A stretch of 64,000 nucleotides of DNA from AC-49 sp963766605 (GCA_963766605.1 CAVYAT010000005.1:62001-126000), one strand, 5' to 3'; positions 23,375-35,980 are shown, counted from the stretch's first letter. The notes: generated from the sequence alone by a model not told the origin. Translations and numbers: made by a program.

Positions 23375-25993
23375 ATGATGACCTCGGACGAGATTCGCCA
23401 GAACTTCCTCGAGTTCTTCGAGCAGCGCGACCACCTTCGCCGCCCGTCGGGCTCGCTCGTCCCTGCCTCGTTCGACGCGTCGGTCCTGCTCACCACCGCT
23501 GGGATGCAGCCGCTGAAGCCGTACTTCCTCGGCCAGGAGCCCCCACCGTCCCAGCGCCTGACGAGCTGCCAGAAGTGCTTTCGCAGCGTCGACATCGACA
23601 TCATCGGGACGACGACCCGGCACCTGACGTTCTTCGAGATGCTCGGCAACTTCTCGATCGGCGACTACTTCAAGGCCGGGGCGATCGACTTCGCGTGGCG
23701 CGCGTCGCTCGACGTGTTCGGGTTCCACGCCGACGACATCTGGGTCACGGTCTTCGAGGGCGACGACGAGCTCGGGCTCGGCCCCGACGACGAGGCGATC
23801 GAGCTGTGGCAGGGCGTCGGGGTGCCGCGCGAGCGGATCGTCCCGTGCCCGAGCTCGGAGAACTTCTGGCAGGCCGGCCCGACCGGTCCGTGCGGGCCGT
23901 GCAGCGAGCTGTACCTCGACCGCGGCGTGGAGTGGGGCACGGCCGACGATCTGCCCGGCGGCGAGAACGAGCGCTTCCTGGAGTTCTGGAACCTCGTCTT
24001 CATGCCCTACGACCAGAACCCGGTCAAGACGCTGACGCCCCTGCCCGCGCAGAGCATCGACACCGGCCTCGGCCTGCAGCGCATGGCGGTCATCCAGCAG
24101 CAGGTCGACACGATCTTCGACACCGACCAGTTCGCGCCGCTGGTCGCCCTCACGCAGGAGCGATCGGGCAAGAGCTACGGCGACGACGAGGCCGACGACG
24201 TCGCGATGCGGATCCTCGCCGACCACACGCGCGCGATGACGTTCCTGGTCGCCGACGGCGTCGTGCCGTCCAACGAGGACCGCGGCTACGTCCTGCGCCG
24301 CGTCATGCGCCGCGCGATCCAGCGCGGGCGCTCGCTCGGCATCGAGGGCGACTTCCTGCCCGCCTACGGGGCGCTCGTCGTCGACCTGATGGGCTCGGAG
24401 TACCCGGAGCTGCACGAGCAGCGCGCCGCGATCGACACCTGGCTGGCCTCCGAGGAGGAGAGCTTCGGGCGCACGCTCGAACAGGGCACGACGCTGCTGA
24501 GCGAGATCATCGAGCGCGCCAAGGAGAACGGGGAGGAGGGGATCGGCGCCGACGCCGCATTCCAGCTGCACGACACGTTCGGCTTCCCGTTCGATCTCAC
24601 GCGCGAGATCGCCGCCGAGCATGGCCTCGGCGTCGACGAGGAGGGCTTCGAGACCCAGATGGACGAGCAGCGCGCCCGCTCGCGCGACGCCGGGGGACGG
24701 ATGCGCGCGATGGAGGCCCAGGAGGCGCTGCCCGGCCCGCCGACGACGTTCACCGGCTACGACCACCTCGAGCAGCGCACGACGGTGACGACGGTCCCCG
24801 GCGACGGCGACCAGGTCGTCGTCAAGCTCGCCGACTCGCCGTTCTACGCCCAGGGCGGCGGCCAGGTCTCGGACTCGGGGACGATCGAGTGCGCCGACGG
24901 CGACTGCCGCGCGGCGGTCGTCGACGTGCTGCGCGTCGGCGACGACCAGGCGCTGGTGCTCGACGTGCAGGAGGGTGAGCTGCGCGACGGCGAGACCGTC
25001 GTCGCCCGCGTCGATCGGCTCGCCCGCCACGCGACCGAGGCCAACCACACCGCCACCCACCTGCTCCACGCGGCGCTGCGCGAGACGCTCGGCACCCACG
25101 TGCGCCAGGCCGGCTCCTACGTCGGCCCCGACAAGCTGCGCTTCGACTTCACCCACGGGCACGGTATGACGCCCGACGAGCTGCGCACGGTCGAGGATCG
25201 CGTCAACGAGTGGATCGCCCGCAACGACGCGGTCGTCCCGCAGCAGACGACGCTCGACGAGGCCCGGGCCAAGGGCGCGATGGCGCTCTTCGGCGAGAAG
25301 TACGGCGACGTCGTGCGGATGGTCGAGATCGGCGACGGCTCCTACTCGCGCGAGCTGTGCGGCGGCACGCACGTCGCGCGGACGGCCGAGATCGGCCTGG
25401 TGAAGATCACCAGCGAGGGCTCGAGCGCCGCCAACGTGCGCCGCATCGAGGCGCTGACCGGACCCGAGGCCGTCGCCTACATGCGCGAGCGCGACCGGCA
25501 GCTGGCCGACGCGTCGACCGCGCTGCGCACCGACCCGGCGCGGATCGCCGAGCGCTTCGCGGCGCTGCAGGCCGAGCTCAAGGCGAAGGCCAAGGAGGGC
25601 GACGCTGCGGCCGCCGCCGACATCGACATGCTGGCCGCCGGCGCCGAGCAGATCGACGGTGCGACGGTGCTCGTGACCGAGGTTGCGGTGCCCGACGCCA
25701 AGGCACTGCTCGACGTCGCCGACCGCCTCAAGGGCAAGCTCGGCGACGCGGCGATCGTCCTCGGCGCGCCCAACGAGGACAAGGTGGCGTTCGTCGCGGC
25801 GGTCGCGCCGGCGCTCGTGGCGCGCGGCGTCAAGGCCGGCGACGTCGTGCGAACGGCGGCGCAGGTCGCGGGCGGCGGCGGCGGCGGGCGCGACACGATG
25901 GCTCAGGCCGGCGGGCGCGATCCGAGCAAGCTCGCCGACGCGCTGGCGGCGGCGCGGGCGGCGATCGAGGCCGCCCTGAAGGCCGGAGGCTGA
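23375..25993 (+). CDS. alaS: Alanyl-tRNA synthetase
   Basis: 872 residues, full length. N-terminal class II catalytic domain (EIRQNFLEFFEQRDHLRRPS; FFEMLGNFSIGDYF; motif 3 near VLRRVMRRAIQRGRSLG), then the editing domain with metal ligands NHTATHLLH (HxxxH) and ELCGGTHVARTAEIG (CxxxH). A C-terminal DHHA1 domain follows, with a Gly-rich stretch RTAAQVAGGGGGGRDTMAQA. It corrects Ser/Gly mischarging. Start at the first ATG of ATGATG; the second (23378) is equally possible. The stop overlaps ruvX as TGATG. Confidence 0.96.
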   Translation: MMTSDEIRQNFLEFFEQRDHLRRPSGSLVPASFDASVLLTTAGMQPLKPYFLGQEPPPSQRLTSCQKCFRSVDIDIIGTTTRHLTFFEMLGNFSIGDYFKAGAIDFAWRASLDVFGFHADDIWVTVFEGDDELGLGPDDEAIELWQGVGVPRERIVPCPSSENFWQAGPTGPCGPCSELYLDRGVEWGTADDLPGGENERFLEFWNLVFMPYDQNPVKTLTPLPAQSIDTGLGLQRMAVIQQQVDTIFDTDQFAPLVALTQERSGKSYGDDEADDVAMRILADHTRAMTFLVADGVVPSNEDRGYVLRRVMRRAIQRGRSLGIEGDFLPAYGALVVDLMGSEYPELHEQRAAIDTWLASEEESFGRTLEQGTTLLSEIIERAKENGEEGIGADAAFQLHDTFGFPFDLTREIAAEHGLGVDEEGFETQMDEQRARSRDAGGRMRAMEAQEALPGPPTTFTGYDHLEQRTTVTTVPGDGDQVVVKLADSPFYAQGGGQVSDSGTIECADGDCRAAVVDVLRVGDDQALVLDVQEGELRDGETVVARVDRLARHATEANHTATHLLHAALRETLGTHVRQAGSYVGPDKLRFDFTHGHGMTPDELRTVEDRVNEWIARNDAVVPQQTTLDEARAKGAMALFGEKYGDVVRMVEIGDGSYSRELCGGTHVARTAEIGLVKITSEGSSAANVRRIEALTGPEAVAYMRERDRQLADASTALRTDPARIAERFAALQAELKAKAKEGDAAAAADIDMLAAGAEQIDGATVLVTEVAVPDAKALLDVADRLKGKLGDAAIVLGAPNEDKVAFVAAVAPALVARGVKAGDVVRTAAQVAGGGGGGRDTMAQAGGRDPSKLADALAAARAAIEAALKAGG

Positions 25994-26387
25994 TGCGCGT
26001 CCTGGCGCTCGACTACGGCTCGGCGCGCTGCGGCTGCGCGCTCAGCGACCCGACCGGCTCGCTGGCGACGCCGATCGACGCGGTCGCGCGCCCGGCGACG
26101 CGCAAGGGGATGGTCCGCCTCGCCGAGCTGGTCGACGAGCGCGGGGTCGAGCAGGTCGTCGTCGGGCTGCCGGTCGGCCTATCGGGCGCCGACACGGCCC
26201 AGACGCCGAGGCGCGCGCGTTCGCGCAGGCGCTCTCGCAGCGCGTCGACGTGCCGGTCGAGCTGTACGACGAGCGCTTCACGACGTCGATCGCGCAGCGG
26301 CGCGGCGGCGCCGGCAGCGAGGACTCGCGCGCGGCCGCGGTGCTGCTCGAGGACTGGCTGGCCGCGCATGCGGGGGCCGCGCGTTGA
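25993..26387 (+). CDS. ruvX: Putative Holliday junction resolvase RuvX/YqgF, frame broken near 26203
   Basis: RNase H-fold protein; family roles are pre-16S rRNA 5' maturation and junction resolution. The first frame gives MRVLALDYGSARCGCALSDP (D at residue 7) and QVVVGLPVGLSGADTAQT, then turns to Arg/Ser nonsense. One frame over, the protein continues EARAFAQALSQRVDVPVELY, DERFTTSIAQRRG, EDSRAAAVLLEDWLAAH and stops at 26387. Restoring one base after CAGAC (about 26203) gives a normal 131-residue RuvX. The gene is usually essential, so an assembly indel is more likely than a true mutation. Confidence 0.85.
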
Positions 26388-27888
26388 GTCCGCTGTTGCG
26401 CGGTTCGGGCGGCGGCGACGAGTCGTCGCGCAGCGACGAGGAGCGCGAGCGCGCACGGGCCGAGCGCGAGGCGCGCCGGGCCGCCCGCGAGGGGCGCGCG
26501 GCGCAGCCGACCGGCGATGTGCCGACGGTCGCGGCGACGCCCACGCCGGCGCCCGACCCCATCCCCGAGCCTGAGCCCGCCCCGCCGCCACCACCTCCGC
26601 CGGCCCGGACCGACGTCTTCCCGCCCGTCACCCCGGACCGCCTCGCCCGTTTGCCGGGCGACGACCTCGCTCCGGCGTCCGTCGCCGCCGCGACCGGGCT
26701 CGACGAGCCCGAGCCGGTCATCCCGTCGACGGAGCCGCCGCGCGATCCCGACGAGCCGGTCGGCCCGCGCCCCGTGCGGCGCGAGGGCGCGTCGGGCGTG
26801 CTCGCCGGGGCGGCGGCCCGCAAGCCGCGCCGCCGGCGCCGGCGGCGCTGGGTGGCGCTCGTCGCGCTGCTGGTGTTCGTCGGCGCGATCGGGTGGTTCG
26901 CGAACTCCCTGTGGCAGCCGTTTCACGGCTCGGGCCACGGCCGCGTCGTCGTCGAGATCCCGCCGAACTCGTCGTCGTCGCAGATCGGCGACATCCTCGA
27001 GCACAACGGCGCCGTGTCGTCGAGCTTCTTCTTCGCCCTGCGCGCGCGACTGTCGGGCAAGAGCAAGGACATGCGCCCCGGGCGCTACGTGTTGAAGGAG
27101 GACATGCCCTACTCGGCGGCGATCGACGTGCTCTCGACGCCCCCGACGGCGGCGAAGGTCGTCAACGTCTCGATCCCCGAAGGGCTGTCGATCCGTGAGG
27201 CCGGGCCGCTCGTCAAGTCGGCCGGCCTGAAGGGCTCCTACATCGACGACACGGCCCGCTCCGACGAGCTCAAACCTCGCTTCTACGGCGCCCCGCACAA
27301 CACGCATTCGCTCGAGGGCTTCCTGTTCCCGGCCACGTACCAGCTCAAGCCGGGCGCATCGGTCAAGGCGCTGATCCACAAGCAGATCGTCGCCTTCCGC
27401 GCAATCTCAAGCAGGTCGACATGTCCTACGCGCGCAAGAAGCACCTGACCGTCTACGACGTCCTGACGATCGCCTCGATGGTCGAGCGCGAGTCGGCGTC
27501 GGCGGCCGACCGAAAGCGGATCGCGGCCGTCATCTACAACCGCCTGCACGACCACATGCCGCTCGGCATCGACGCGACGCTGCGCTTCGCACTGCACGAC
27601 TGGGACAAGCCGCTGACCGTCAGCCAGCTCCAGACCGACACGCCCTACAACACCCGCTCGCACCTCGGCCTGCCGCCGACGCCGATCGGAAATCCCGGGC
27701 TCGCCGCGATCCAGGCGGCCGCCCACCCCGCCCACGTCGGCTACCTCTTCTACGTCGCCAACCCCGACGGCTGCGGCGGCACGGTGTTCAGCTCGACCAA
27801 CGCCAAGTTCAAGCGCGACGCCGCGCGCTACCACGCGGCCGTGGCCGCCAACCACGGCCACGTGCCGACCTGCAAGCACAAGAAGTGA
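26384..27888 (+). CDS. mltG: Endolytic transglycosylase MltG, frame broken near 27403
   Basis: Membrane lytic transglycosylase that cuts nascent peptidoglycan. From TTG 26384 (TTGA overlap with ruvX) there is a long disordered charged and Pro-rich cytoplasmic region (about 150 residues, PEPEPAPPPPPPP). One transmembrane helix follows (RRWVALVALLVFVGAIGWF), then a LysM-like part (VVVEIPPNSSSSQIGDILE) and the YceG core. The frame breaks at VAFRA and resumes one base over as NLKQVDMSYARKKHLTVYD, with catalytic Glu in IASMVERESA and TDTPYNTRSHLGLPPTPIGN. Adding one base near 27403 gives 501 residues. Confidence 0.88.
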
Positions 27889-28692
27889 CGTGAATCGGCT
27901 CGGCGTTCTCGGCTGGCCGGTCGCCCACAGCCGCTCGCCGGCCATGCACCGCGCGGCGTTCGCGCAGCTCGGGATGACCGACTGGAGCTACCAGCTGCTG
28001 CCGGTCCCGCCCGAGCTGTTCGACGAGACCGTGCGCGGGCTGCCCGCGGCGGGCTTCGTCGGCGCCAACGTCACGGTGCCCGCACAAGCACGCCGCGCTC
28101 GCGCTCGCCGACAGCGCCACCGACCGGGCACGGACGATCGGCGCCGCCAACACGCTGAGCTTCGCCGACGGCGCGATCCACGCCGACAACACCGACGCGC
28201 CCGGCTTCATCGCGGCGCTGGGGCAGTCGCCGGCCGGTCGTACCGCGCTCGTGCTCGGAGCGGGGGGCAGCGCGCGGGCCGTCGTGTGGGCGCTGGTCGC
28301 TGCCGGGGCGGCCGATGTCGCGGTCTGGAACCGCACACCGCAACGTGCCGCGCAGCTCGCTTCGGAGCTCGGCGGACGTGCTGTCGAGGCCGCCGTGGCG
28401 GCCGATCTGCTCGTCAACTGCACGACAGCGGGGTTGCACCCGCAAACAGACCAATTCAAGGAACTCCCCGTGTCGGCCGACGACCTGGACAGATATGCGT
28501 TCGTGATGGACCTGGTCTACCGGCCGGACACGACCCCACTTCTGCGCGCGGCGTCCGAGCGCGGAGTGGCGATCGTCGACGGGCTGGAGATCCTGGTGCA
28601 TCAGGGCGCGCTGAGCTTCGAGGCCTGGACGGGCCACACGGCCCCGTTGCAGGCAATGCGCCGCGGCGCGAAGGGAACAGACGACAGCGCAG

Positions 28693-30786
<2,094 letters not shown>

Positions 30787-30830
30787 AGCCGTCGTCAAGA
30801 ACGTCAACGAATGGCCGATTAGGAGTAACG

Positions 30831-31910
30831 ATGCGTTTTGATTTTGCTGACCTCTTGCTCGACGTCCTCGAGCGTCGCGCGTCTGACCTCCACATCACCG
30901 CCGGCTCCCCGCCGATGGTGCGGGTCCGCGGACGGCTGACGCCGCTCGACGGCTACCCGCCGCTGGACCCCACCGACACCCGCGAGATCATCTACTCGAT
31001 CCTGTCCAACGACCAGCGCCAGCGGCTGGAGACGGACTGGCAGATCGACTTCGCCTACGCGGTCCCCAACCACGCACGGTTCCGCGTCAACGCCTACTTC
31101 CAGCGCGGCGCGCTCGGCGCCGCCTTCCGTCTGATCCCCGGCGTCATCACGCAGATCGATGACCTCGGCCTGCCGACGGTCGCCCACGAGTTCTGCACCA
31201 AGCCGCGTGGCTTCGTGCTCGTCACCGGTCCGACCGGCTCGGGCAAGTCGACCTCGCTGGCGGCGATGATCGACGAGATCAACGAGACCCGCGAAGAGCA
31301 CATCATGACCGTCGAGGACCCGATCGAGTTCCTCCACGGCCACAAGAAGTGCCTGGTCAACCAGCGCGAGCTCGGCGCCGACGCGCAGTCCTTCTCGATG
31401 GCCCTCAAGGGCGCCCTGCGCCAGGACCCGGACGTGATCCTCGTCGGCGAGATGCGCGACCTGGAGACGATCCAGACCGCGCTGACCGCGGCCGAGACCG
31501 GCCACCTCGTGTTCGCCACGCTGCACACCCAGGACTGCCCGCAGACGATCGACCGAATCATCGACGTCTTCCCGAGCCACCAGCAGCAGCAGGTGCGCGT
31601 CCAGCTGTCGGTCGCGCTGCAGGGGATCATGACCCAGCAGCTGATCCCGACCTCGGACGGCAGCTCGCGCTGCGTCGCGGTTGAGGTGCTCGTGCCGACC
31701 CCGGCCGTGCGCAACCTGATCCGCGAGGGCAAGACCCACCAGATCTACTCCACGATGCAGACCGGCTCGGCCAGCGGCATGCAGACGATGGACGCCGCGC
31801 TGGCCACGCTCGTGCGGCAGGGCAAGCTGACGGCTCGCCAGGCCGAGGCCCGCTCGTCGACCCCCGAAGAGCTGCGCCGGCTCATGGGCGCCGCGGCGTT
31901 CGCCGCGTAG
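30831..31910 (+). CDS. pilT: Type IV pilus retraction ATPase PilT
   Basis: 359 residues. PAS-like N-domain (RASDLHITAGSPPMVRVRG), Walker A GPTGSGKSTSLAAMID, Asp box TVEDPIEFLH, Walker B DPDVILVGEMRDLETI, His box GHLVFATLHT, and the PilT-specific C-terminal segment AIRNLIREGK-like (AVRNLIREGKTHQIYSTMQT). It should power pilus retraction (twitching, DNA uptake or adhesion). RBS TTAGGAG about 6 nt before ATG; 44 nt after pilB. Confidence 0.95.
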   Translation: MRFDFADLLLDVLERRASDLHITAGSPPMVRVRGRLTPLDGYPPLDPTDTREIIYSILSNDQRQRLETDWQIDFAYAVPNHARFRVNAYFQRGALGAAFRLIPGVITQIDDLGLPTVAHEFCTKPRGFVLVTGPTGSGKSTSLAAMIDEINETREEHIMTVEDPIEFLHGHKKCLVNQRELGADAQSFSMALKGALRQDPDVILVGEMRDLETIQTALTAAETGHLVFATLHTQDCPQTIDRIIDVFPSHQQQQVRVQLSVALQGIMTQQLIPTSDGSSRCVAVEVLVPTPAVRNLIREGKTHQIYSTMQTGSASGMQTMDAALATLVRQGKLTARQAEARSSTPEELRRLMGAAAFAA

Positions 31911-31919
31911 GAAACGCGC

Positions 31920-33146
31920 ATGTCGACCTACGTCTTCAAGGCGATGGACGTCACCGGGGCCAAGGCCTCGGGGCAGGTCGACGCCGATTCCAAGCAGGTC
32001 GTCGCCGACCAGCTCAAGGCCCGTGGCCTGATCGTCCTCGACATCAGCGCCAAGCATCAGTCGAAGGAGATCCGTCTCGACTTCATGGAGAAGGTGAAGC
32101 TGACTGATCTCGCGGTCATGACGCGTCAGCTCGCCACCATGATCAGCTCGGGCATGACGATCCTGCGGGCGCTGTACGTGCTGGAGGCCCAGACGGCGAA
32201 CAAGAAGCTCGTCGACGTCCTGACCGCGGTTCGCAAGGACGTCGAAGCCGGCCTCGCACTGAGCGACGCGCTGGCGCGCCATCCGAAGATCTTCAGCCCG
32301 CTGTTCGTGGCGATGGCGTCCGCGGGCGAGACCGGCGGCGTGCTGGACTCGTCGCTGGAGCGGATCGCCGATCAGCTCGAGAAGGAAGACTCGCTACGAC
32401 GCCAGGTCAAGTCGGCGATGACGTACCCGATCGTCGTCATGTCGTTCGCGTTCCTCGTCCTGATCGCCCTGGTCACGTTCCTGATCCCGGTCTTCGTCGG
32501 CGTCTTCAAGCAGTTCCCGGGCCCCGACGGCAAGCCGCCCGCGCTTCCGCCGATCACCGCCTTCACCGTCGGCCTGAGCAACCTGATGACGAACTACTGG
32601 TGGGCGCTGATCGTCATCGTGGTCGGCGTCGTCGTGCTGTTCCGCAAGTGGAAGCACTCCAAGCGCGGCAAGCACCAGTGGGACACGTTCCGTCTGCGGA
32701 TCCCGATGAAGATCGGCGACATCGTGCAGAAGATCTCGATCGCCCGCTGGAGCCGTACGCTGTCGGCGCTCGTCAGCGCCGGTGTGCCGATCCTCCAGGC
32801 CCTGGAGATCACCGGCAAGACGGCCGGCAACGACGTCATCGAGGACGCGATGCACCGCGTCATCGAGAACGTCAAGGCCGGCGGCCTGATCTCCGAGCCG
32901 CTCAAGGAGCTCTCCGTCTTCCCAACGATGGTCAGCCACATGGTCGGCGTCGGCGAAGAGACCGGCGCCCTGGACCAGATGCTGGCCAAGATCGCCGACT
33001 TCTACGAGGACCAGGTCGACGCGGCCGTCAAGTCGCTGACCTCGATCCTCGAGCCGGTCATGATCATCCTGGTCGGCGGCATCGTCGGGTTCATCGTCAT
33101 CTCGATGTACCTGCCGCTGTTCAAGGTCTACAACGCGATCAAGTAG
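31920..33146 (+). CDS. pilC: Type IV pilus inner-membrane platform protein PilC
   Basis: 408 residues with two GspF domains (MTRQLATMISSGMTILRALY and WSRTLSALVSAGVPILQALE), each followed by membrane segments (YPIVVMSFAFLVLIALVTFL; WWALIVIVVGVVVLF; ILEPVMIILVGGIVGFIVIS). It anchors PilB and PilT below the alignment complex. The N-terminus STYVFKAMDVTGAKASGQVD is canonical. Ten bases after pilT. The 3' end overlaps the convergent gene by 8 bp. Confidence 0.94.
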   Translation: MSTYVFKAMDVTGAKASGQVDADSKQVVADQLKARGLIVLDISAKHQSKEIRLDFMEKVKLTDLAVMTRQLATMISSGMTILRALYVLEAQTANKKLVDVLTAVRKDVEAGLALSDALARHPKIFSPLFVAMASAGETGGVLDSSLERIADQLEKEDSLRRQVKSAMTYPIVVMSFAFLVLIALVTFLIPVFVGVFKQFPGPDGKPPALPPITAFTVGLSNLMTNYWWALIVIVVGVVVLFRKWKHSKRGKHQWDTFRLRIPMKIGDIVQKISIARWSRTLSALVSAGVPILQALEITGKTAGNDVIEDAMHRVIENVKAGGLISEPLKELSVFPTMVSHMVGVGEETGALDQMLAKIADFYEDQVDAAVKSLTSILEPVMIILVGGIVGFIVISMYLPLFKVYNAIK

Positions 33147-34392
33147 CGATCGGGACGCTGTCGGTGAGGCTGGTGCCTTGGACCGACACGAACGAGACCG
33201 ACAGCTGATCGGCGCCCTTCGGCCATCTGACCGCAAGCGTGTTGCGCCCGACGCGGGCCGATGTCTGCGCCACGCGCCCGAACCCGGCGGCGCGCTTGGC
33301 GGCGACGCGGAGCTGACCGGGGTGTGAGAGGGCCAGAACGACGCGGCGGACGCCGTGGCGGAGCCTGCCGACGGCCACGACGCGCATCGTCGGCGGCTGG
33401 CTGATCTCGGCGGTCAGGCGCTGCGAGGCGGCGCAGTATTCGGGGCCCATCTGCCGCTGGCACAGCTGGCCGGTCAGCTGGGCCATGAGCTCCTGATAGT
33501 TGAGGGGAGCGTACGGGCCGCCGCGGGAGTACAGCGACCAGCCGGGCGTCAGATACCCGGGGAGGTCGGCCTCCAGCGTCTGGTTCAGCTGCGCGGCCAG
33601 CGGCGCGGCGCTGGGGTCGGTGTCGGCGATCTGCGATACGGCCAGGAGCGTCTGCGCATGCGCGTTGGCGACGATCTGTTTGGGGTCATCGGAGTAGAGC
33701 AACGGCCGGCCGTCGACCATCAGCCCGCCGGCGGGCGAGATGAGGCTCAGCATCTGGCCGCTCTCCGCGGCGAGCTGCGGGTCGGCCAGCCGTACCGAGA
33801 GGCGCTGCAGCGTGCGTGCCGCCGTCGCCTGCGTCATCGCAGACGTCCATCCGGTTTGCTTGCTGCGAAACGGGTTCAACGTCGCCGCCTGGACGGTGTC
33901 ACCGGGACCTGGGGTCAGGAGCTGTGATGCCTGCACCCACCACGCTTGGAGCGTTGCGGATTTCGTCTTGGGGTCGCCGGCGGCGGCGCCGAGCCACGCC
34001 CATGTGCCGAGCTGATGCGGCCACCATGCACCGGAGTACAGCCGAACCTCGATGCGGGTTCCGGGCACGACCTGCCGGCCTTGCAGGAGCTGGCGTTGCC
34101 CGGCGGAGGCCTGGAGACCCCAGAGCGCCTGGCGCGCGTCGACGCCGAGCTGGCCGGCGCGTGCCGATCGCAGAACCACATCCGAGGCGGCACGTTCGGT
34201 CGCGGTCGCCGAGGCCGCCCGGCCGGCCCGGTACAGGGACCAGGCCTGTGCGGCCTCTGCGGGGAGCAGCCGCTGCGCGGTGACCGCGTCCTGGAGTTGC
34301 CCCTGCACCGGGTGCGCCGCCGCGGACGCCGGCGCCGCTGCGGCAAACAGCACGAGGGCGAGGGAAACGGCGGCGCGTGGGAGAAGCGGCAC
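33139..34392 (-). CDS. Secreted protein with D-glucuronyl C5-epimerase C-terminal-like domain
   Basis: 417 residues with a signal peptide (RAAVSLALVLFAAAAPASAA). The middle is an all-helical (alpha/alpha)-barrel-type region (ARTLQRLSVRLADPQLAAES; PAGGLMVDGRPLLYSDDPKQ; NAHAQTLLAVSQIA). The motif GWSLYSRGGPYAPLNYQELM is the C5-epim_C signature, and an Ig-like tail follows. The family epimerises uronic acids in glycosaminoglycan or alginate-like polymers; bacterial members are often of unknown activity. Here it may act on an exopolysaccharide. Convergent with pilC. Confidence 0.7.
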   Translation of the reverse strand: MPLLPRAAVSLALVLFAAAAPASAAAHPVQGQLQDAVTAQRLLPAEAAQAWSLYRAGRAASATATERAASDVVLRSARAGQLGVDARQALWGLQASAGQRQLLQGRQVVPGTRIEVRLYSGAWWPHQLGTWAWLGAAAGDPKTKSATLQAWWVQASQLLTPGPGDTVQAATLNPFRSKQTGWTSAMTQATAARTLQRLSVRLADPQLAAESGQMLSLISPAGGLMVDGRPLLYSDDPKQIVANAHAQTLLAVSQIADTDPSAAPLAAQLNQTLEADLPGYLTPGWSLYSRGGPYAPLNYQELMAQLTGQLCQRQMGPEYCAASQRLTAEISQPPTMRVVAVGRLRHGVRRVVLALSHPGQLRVAAKRAAGFGRVAQTSARVGRNTLAVRWPKGADQLSVSFVSVQGTSLTDSVPIAT

Positions 34393-34458
34393 AGTCCGAT
34401 GCTACGGGGCGATCACGCGGGTCCACGCCGCCAGTCACCCATCGAGCAGGTGGATTGC

Positions 34459-35940
34459 TCAGCTCGCCAGCACCTCCGCCGCCGCCCGCTCACCCGAGCG
34501 CACGGCGCCGTCCATGTAGCCGTTCCAGTAGTCCGACGTCTCGGTGCCGGCCCAATGGATTGCGCCGACCGGGGCGCGTAGCGCGGAGCCGTGGGCGCTC
34601 AGGATCCCTGGTCTGTACACGGCGACCGGGCAGCCGCGGCTCCACGGGTCAGCGCCCCAGTCGGTGTCGAACAGCATCGTGGGCTTCTTGGCCTGGGCGC
34701 CGAAGAACGTCGCCAGCTCGCCGAGCACCTGCATGCGCCGCGCGCCCCGGCTGAGCCCGCGGTACCTGCGCGCCGACGCGCCACCGACGAAGCCGAAGAT
34801 GATCCCCGGCCTGCCGCCCGGCGGTGAGTCGTCGAACGTGACGCCGATCAGCCCGTCGCCCAGCGCGCTGCCGTTGAGCCCGGCGTCGCGCCAGAACGGC
34901 CGCTCGTAGACCGCGGCGACCTTGACCAGCGAGCCCTGGGGGACCTTCGAGGTCAGCGCGACGCGGTCCGCCCCCATCGCGGGCGCGTAGTCGATGCGGC
35001 CGGCCAGGGCGGGGGGGACCGCGACGATCGCGCGCCGCGCCTTGACCACGAGCCGGTCGGCGGTGATCGTCACCCCGCCCGCCGATTGGGCGATCCGCCG
35101 CACCGGCGACCCGAGCACGACGCGCGCGCCGAGATGCTTGGCGACGAGCAGCGCGATCCGCTGCGATCCGCCGACGAATCGCGATTGCTGCGCCCCGCCG
35201 CGTGTGTTGAAGTTGCGCTCGAACGTCCCGGGGTTGGCCAGGTTGCCCGAGGAGGCGGTGTAGAACAGCGTGTACAGCAGCGACAGCTCGCTCGCCTCGG
35301 CGCCGAAGATCGCGCGCGTGGCCGAGGCGAGCACGTTGAGGTAGCGCGGGTCGTTGTCGGTGTTGGCGGCGACCCACTGGGCGAGGGTCTGGGCGTCGAG
35401 CGCAGCGGCATCCGGCGCCGTCCACGGCGCCGCGACGGGCACGGTCTTCGACGTCGTGTCGAGATAGATGACGCTCGTCGCCAGCGCGCCGAGGATCGCC
35501 GGGTCGTCCGGCGCGGTGCCGGTGACGCCGGTGTCGGAGTAGGTCGACCGCTGGCCCTGGTTGACGTAGACGTTGTTGCCCTTGTCGTAGGTGGCGAATG
35601 TGCCGACGCCCATCGCCTTGGCCAGCGACAGAACCCGATCCTGGGTCGGGCCGGCGAACGTGCCGCCACCCTCGGAGACGTGGCCGCCCGGCAGCGTGTG
35701 GTTCAGCACGCGCCCGCCGACGCGGTCGCGCGCCTCGAGCACGATCACCGACTTGCCATGGGCGACCAGCGCGCGGGCCGCGGTCAGTCCGGCGAATCCT
35801 GCGCCGACGACAACGACATCGGCGCGCTTCACGGCCCGCGGCTTGGCCCAGACCGGCGTCGATCCGCCCAGCGCGAGCGCTGCGCCGGCGCCGACGCCCG
35901 CTCCCAGCAGGTCACGACGCGTGATCTCGACCGAGCCCAT
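34459..35940 (-). CDS. FAD-dependent flavin monoamine oxidase family protein (Tat-exported)
   Basis: 493 residues from ATG 35940 (MGSVEITRRDLLGAGVGAG). The RR motif and the following hydrophobic stretch are a Tat signal, so the folded flavoprotein is probably exported; the longer frame from 35982 adds an unlikely leader. FAD-binding Rossmann motif VVVVGAGFAGLTAARALVAHG, EARDRVGGRV, and the C-terminal AIHWAGTETSDYWNGYMDGA that closes the FAD site. It oxidises an amine to aldehyde, ammonia and H2O2; the substrate is unknown. It diverges from csoR across a CsoR-like operator, so it may belong to the metal regulon. Confidence 0.88.
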   Translation of the reverse strand: MGSVEITRRDLLGAGVGAGAALALGGSTPVWAKPRAVKRADVVVVGAGFAGLTAARALVAHGKSVIVLEARDRVGGRVLNHTLPGGHVSEGGGTFAGPTQDRVLSLAKAMGVGTFATYDKGNNVYVNQGQRSTYSDTGVTGTAPDDPAILGALATSVIYLDTTSKTVPVAAPWTAPDAAALDAQTLAQWVAANTDNDPRYLNVLASATRAIFGAEASELSLLYTLFYTASSGNLANPGTFERNFNTRGGAQQSRFVGGSQRIALLVAKHLGARVVLGSPVRRIAQSAGGVTITADRLVVKARRAIVAVPPALAGRIDYAPAMGADRVALTSKVPQGSLVKVAAVYERPFWRDAGLNGSALGDGLIGVTFDDSPPGGRPGIIFGFVGGASARRYRGLSRGARRMQVLGELATFFGAQAKKPTMLFDTDWGADPWSRGCPVAVYRPGILSAHGSALRAPVGAIHWAGTETSDYWNGYMDGAVRSGERAAAEVLAS

Positions 35941-35961
35941 GGATGGCAGCGTACGAAATCC

Positions 35962-35980
35962 GATACCCCCTCCCAGTATC
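35962..35980. promoter_or_regulatory. CsoR-type operator between amine oxidase and csoR
   Basis: GATACCCCCTCCCAGTATC: GATAC/GTATC ends flank a C-rich core, the arrangement bound by CsoR/RcnR-family repressors. It lies 10 nt before the csoR start and 22 nt from the amine-oxidase start. Its reverse complement (GATACTGGGAGGGGGTATC) nearly equals the site at 37366-37384. Confidence 0.7.
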
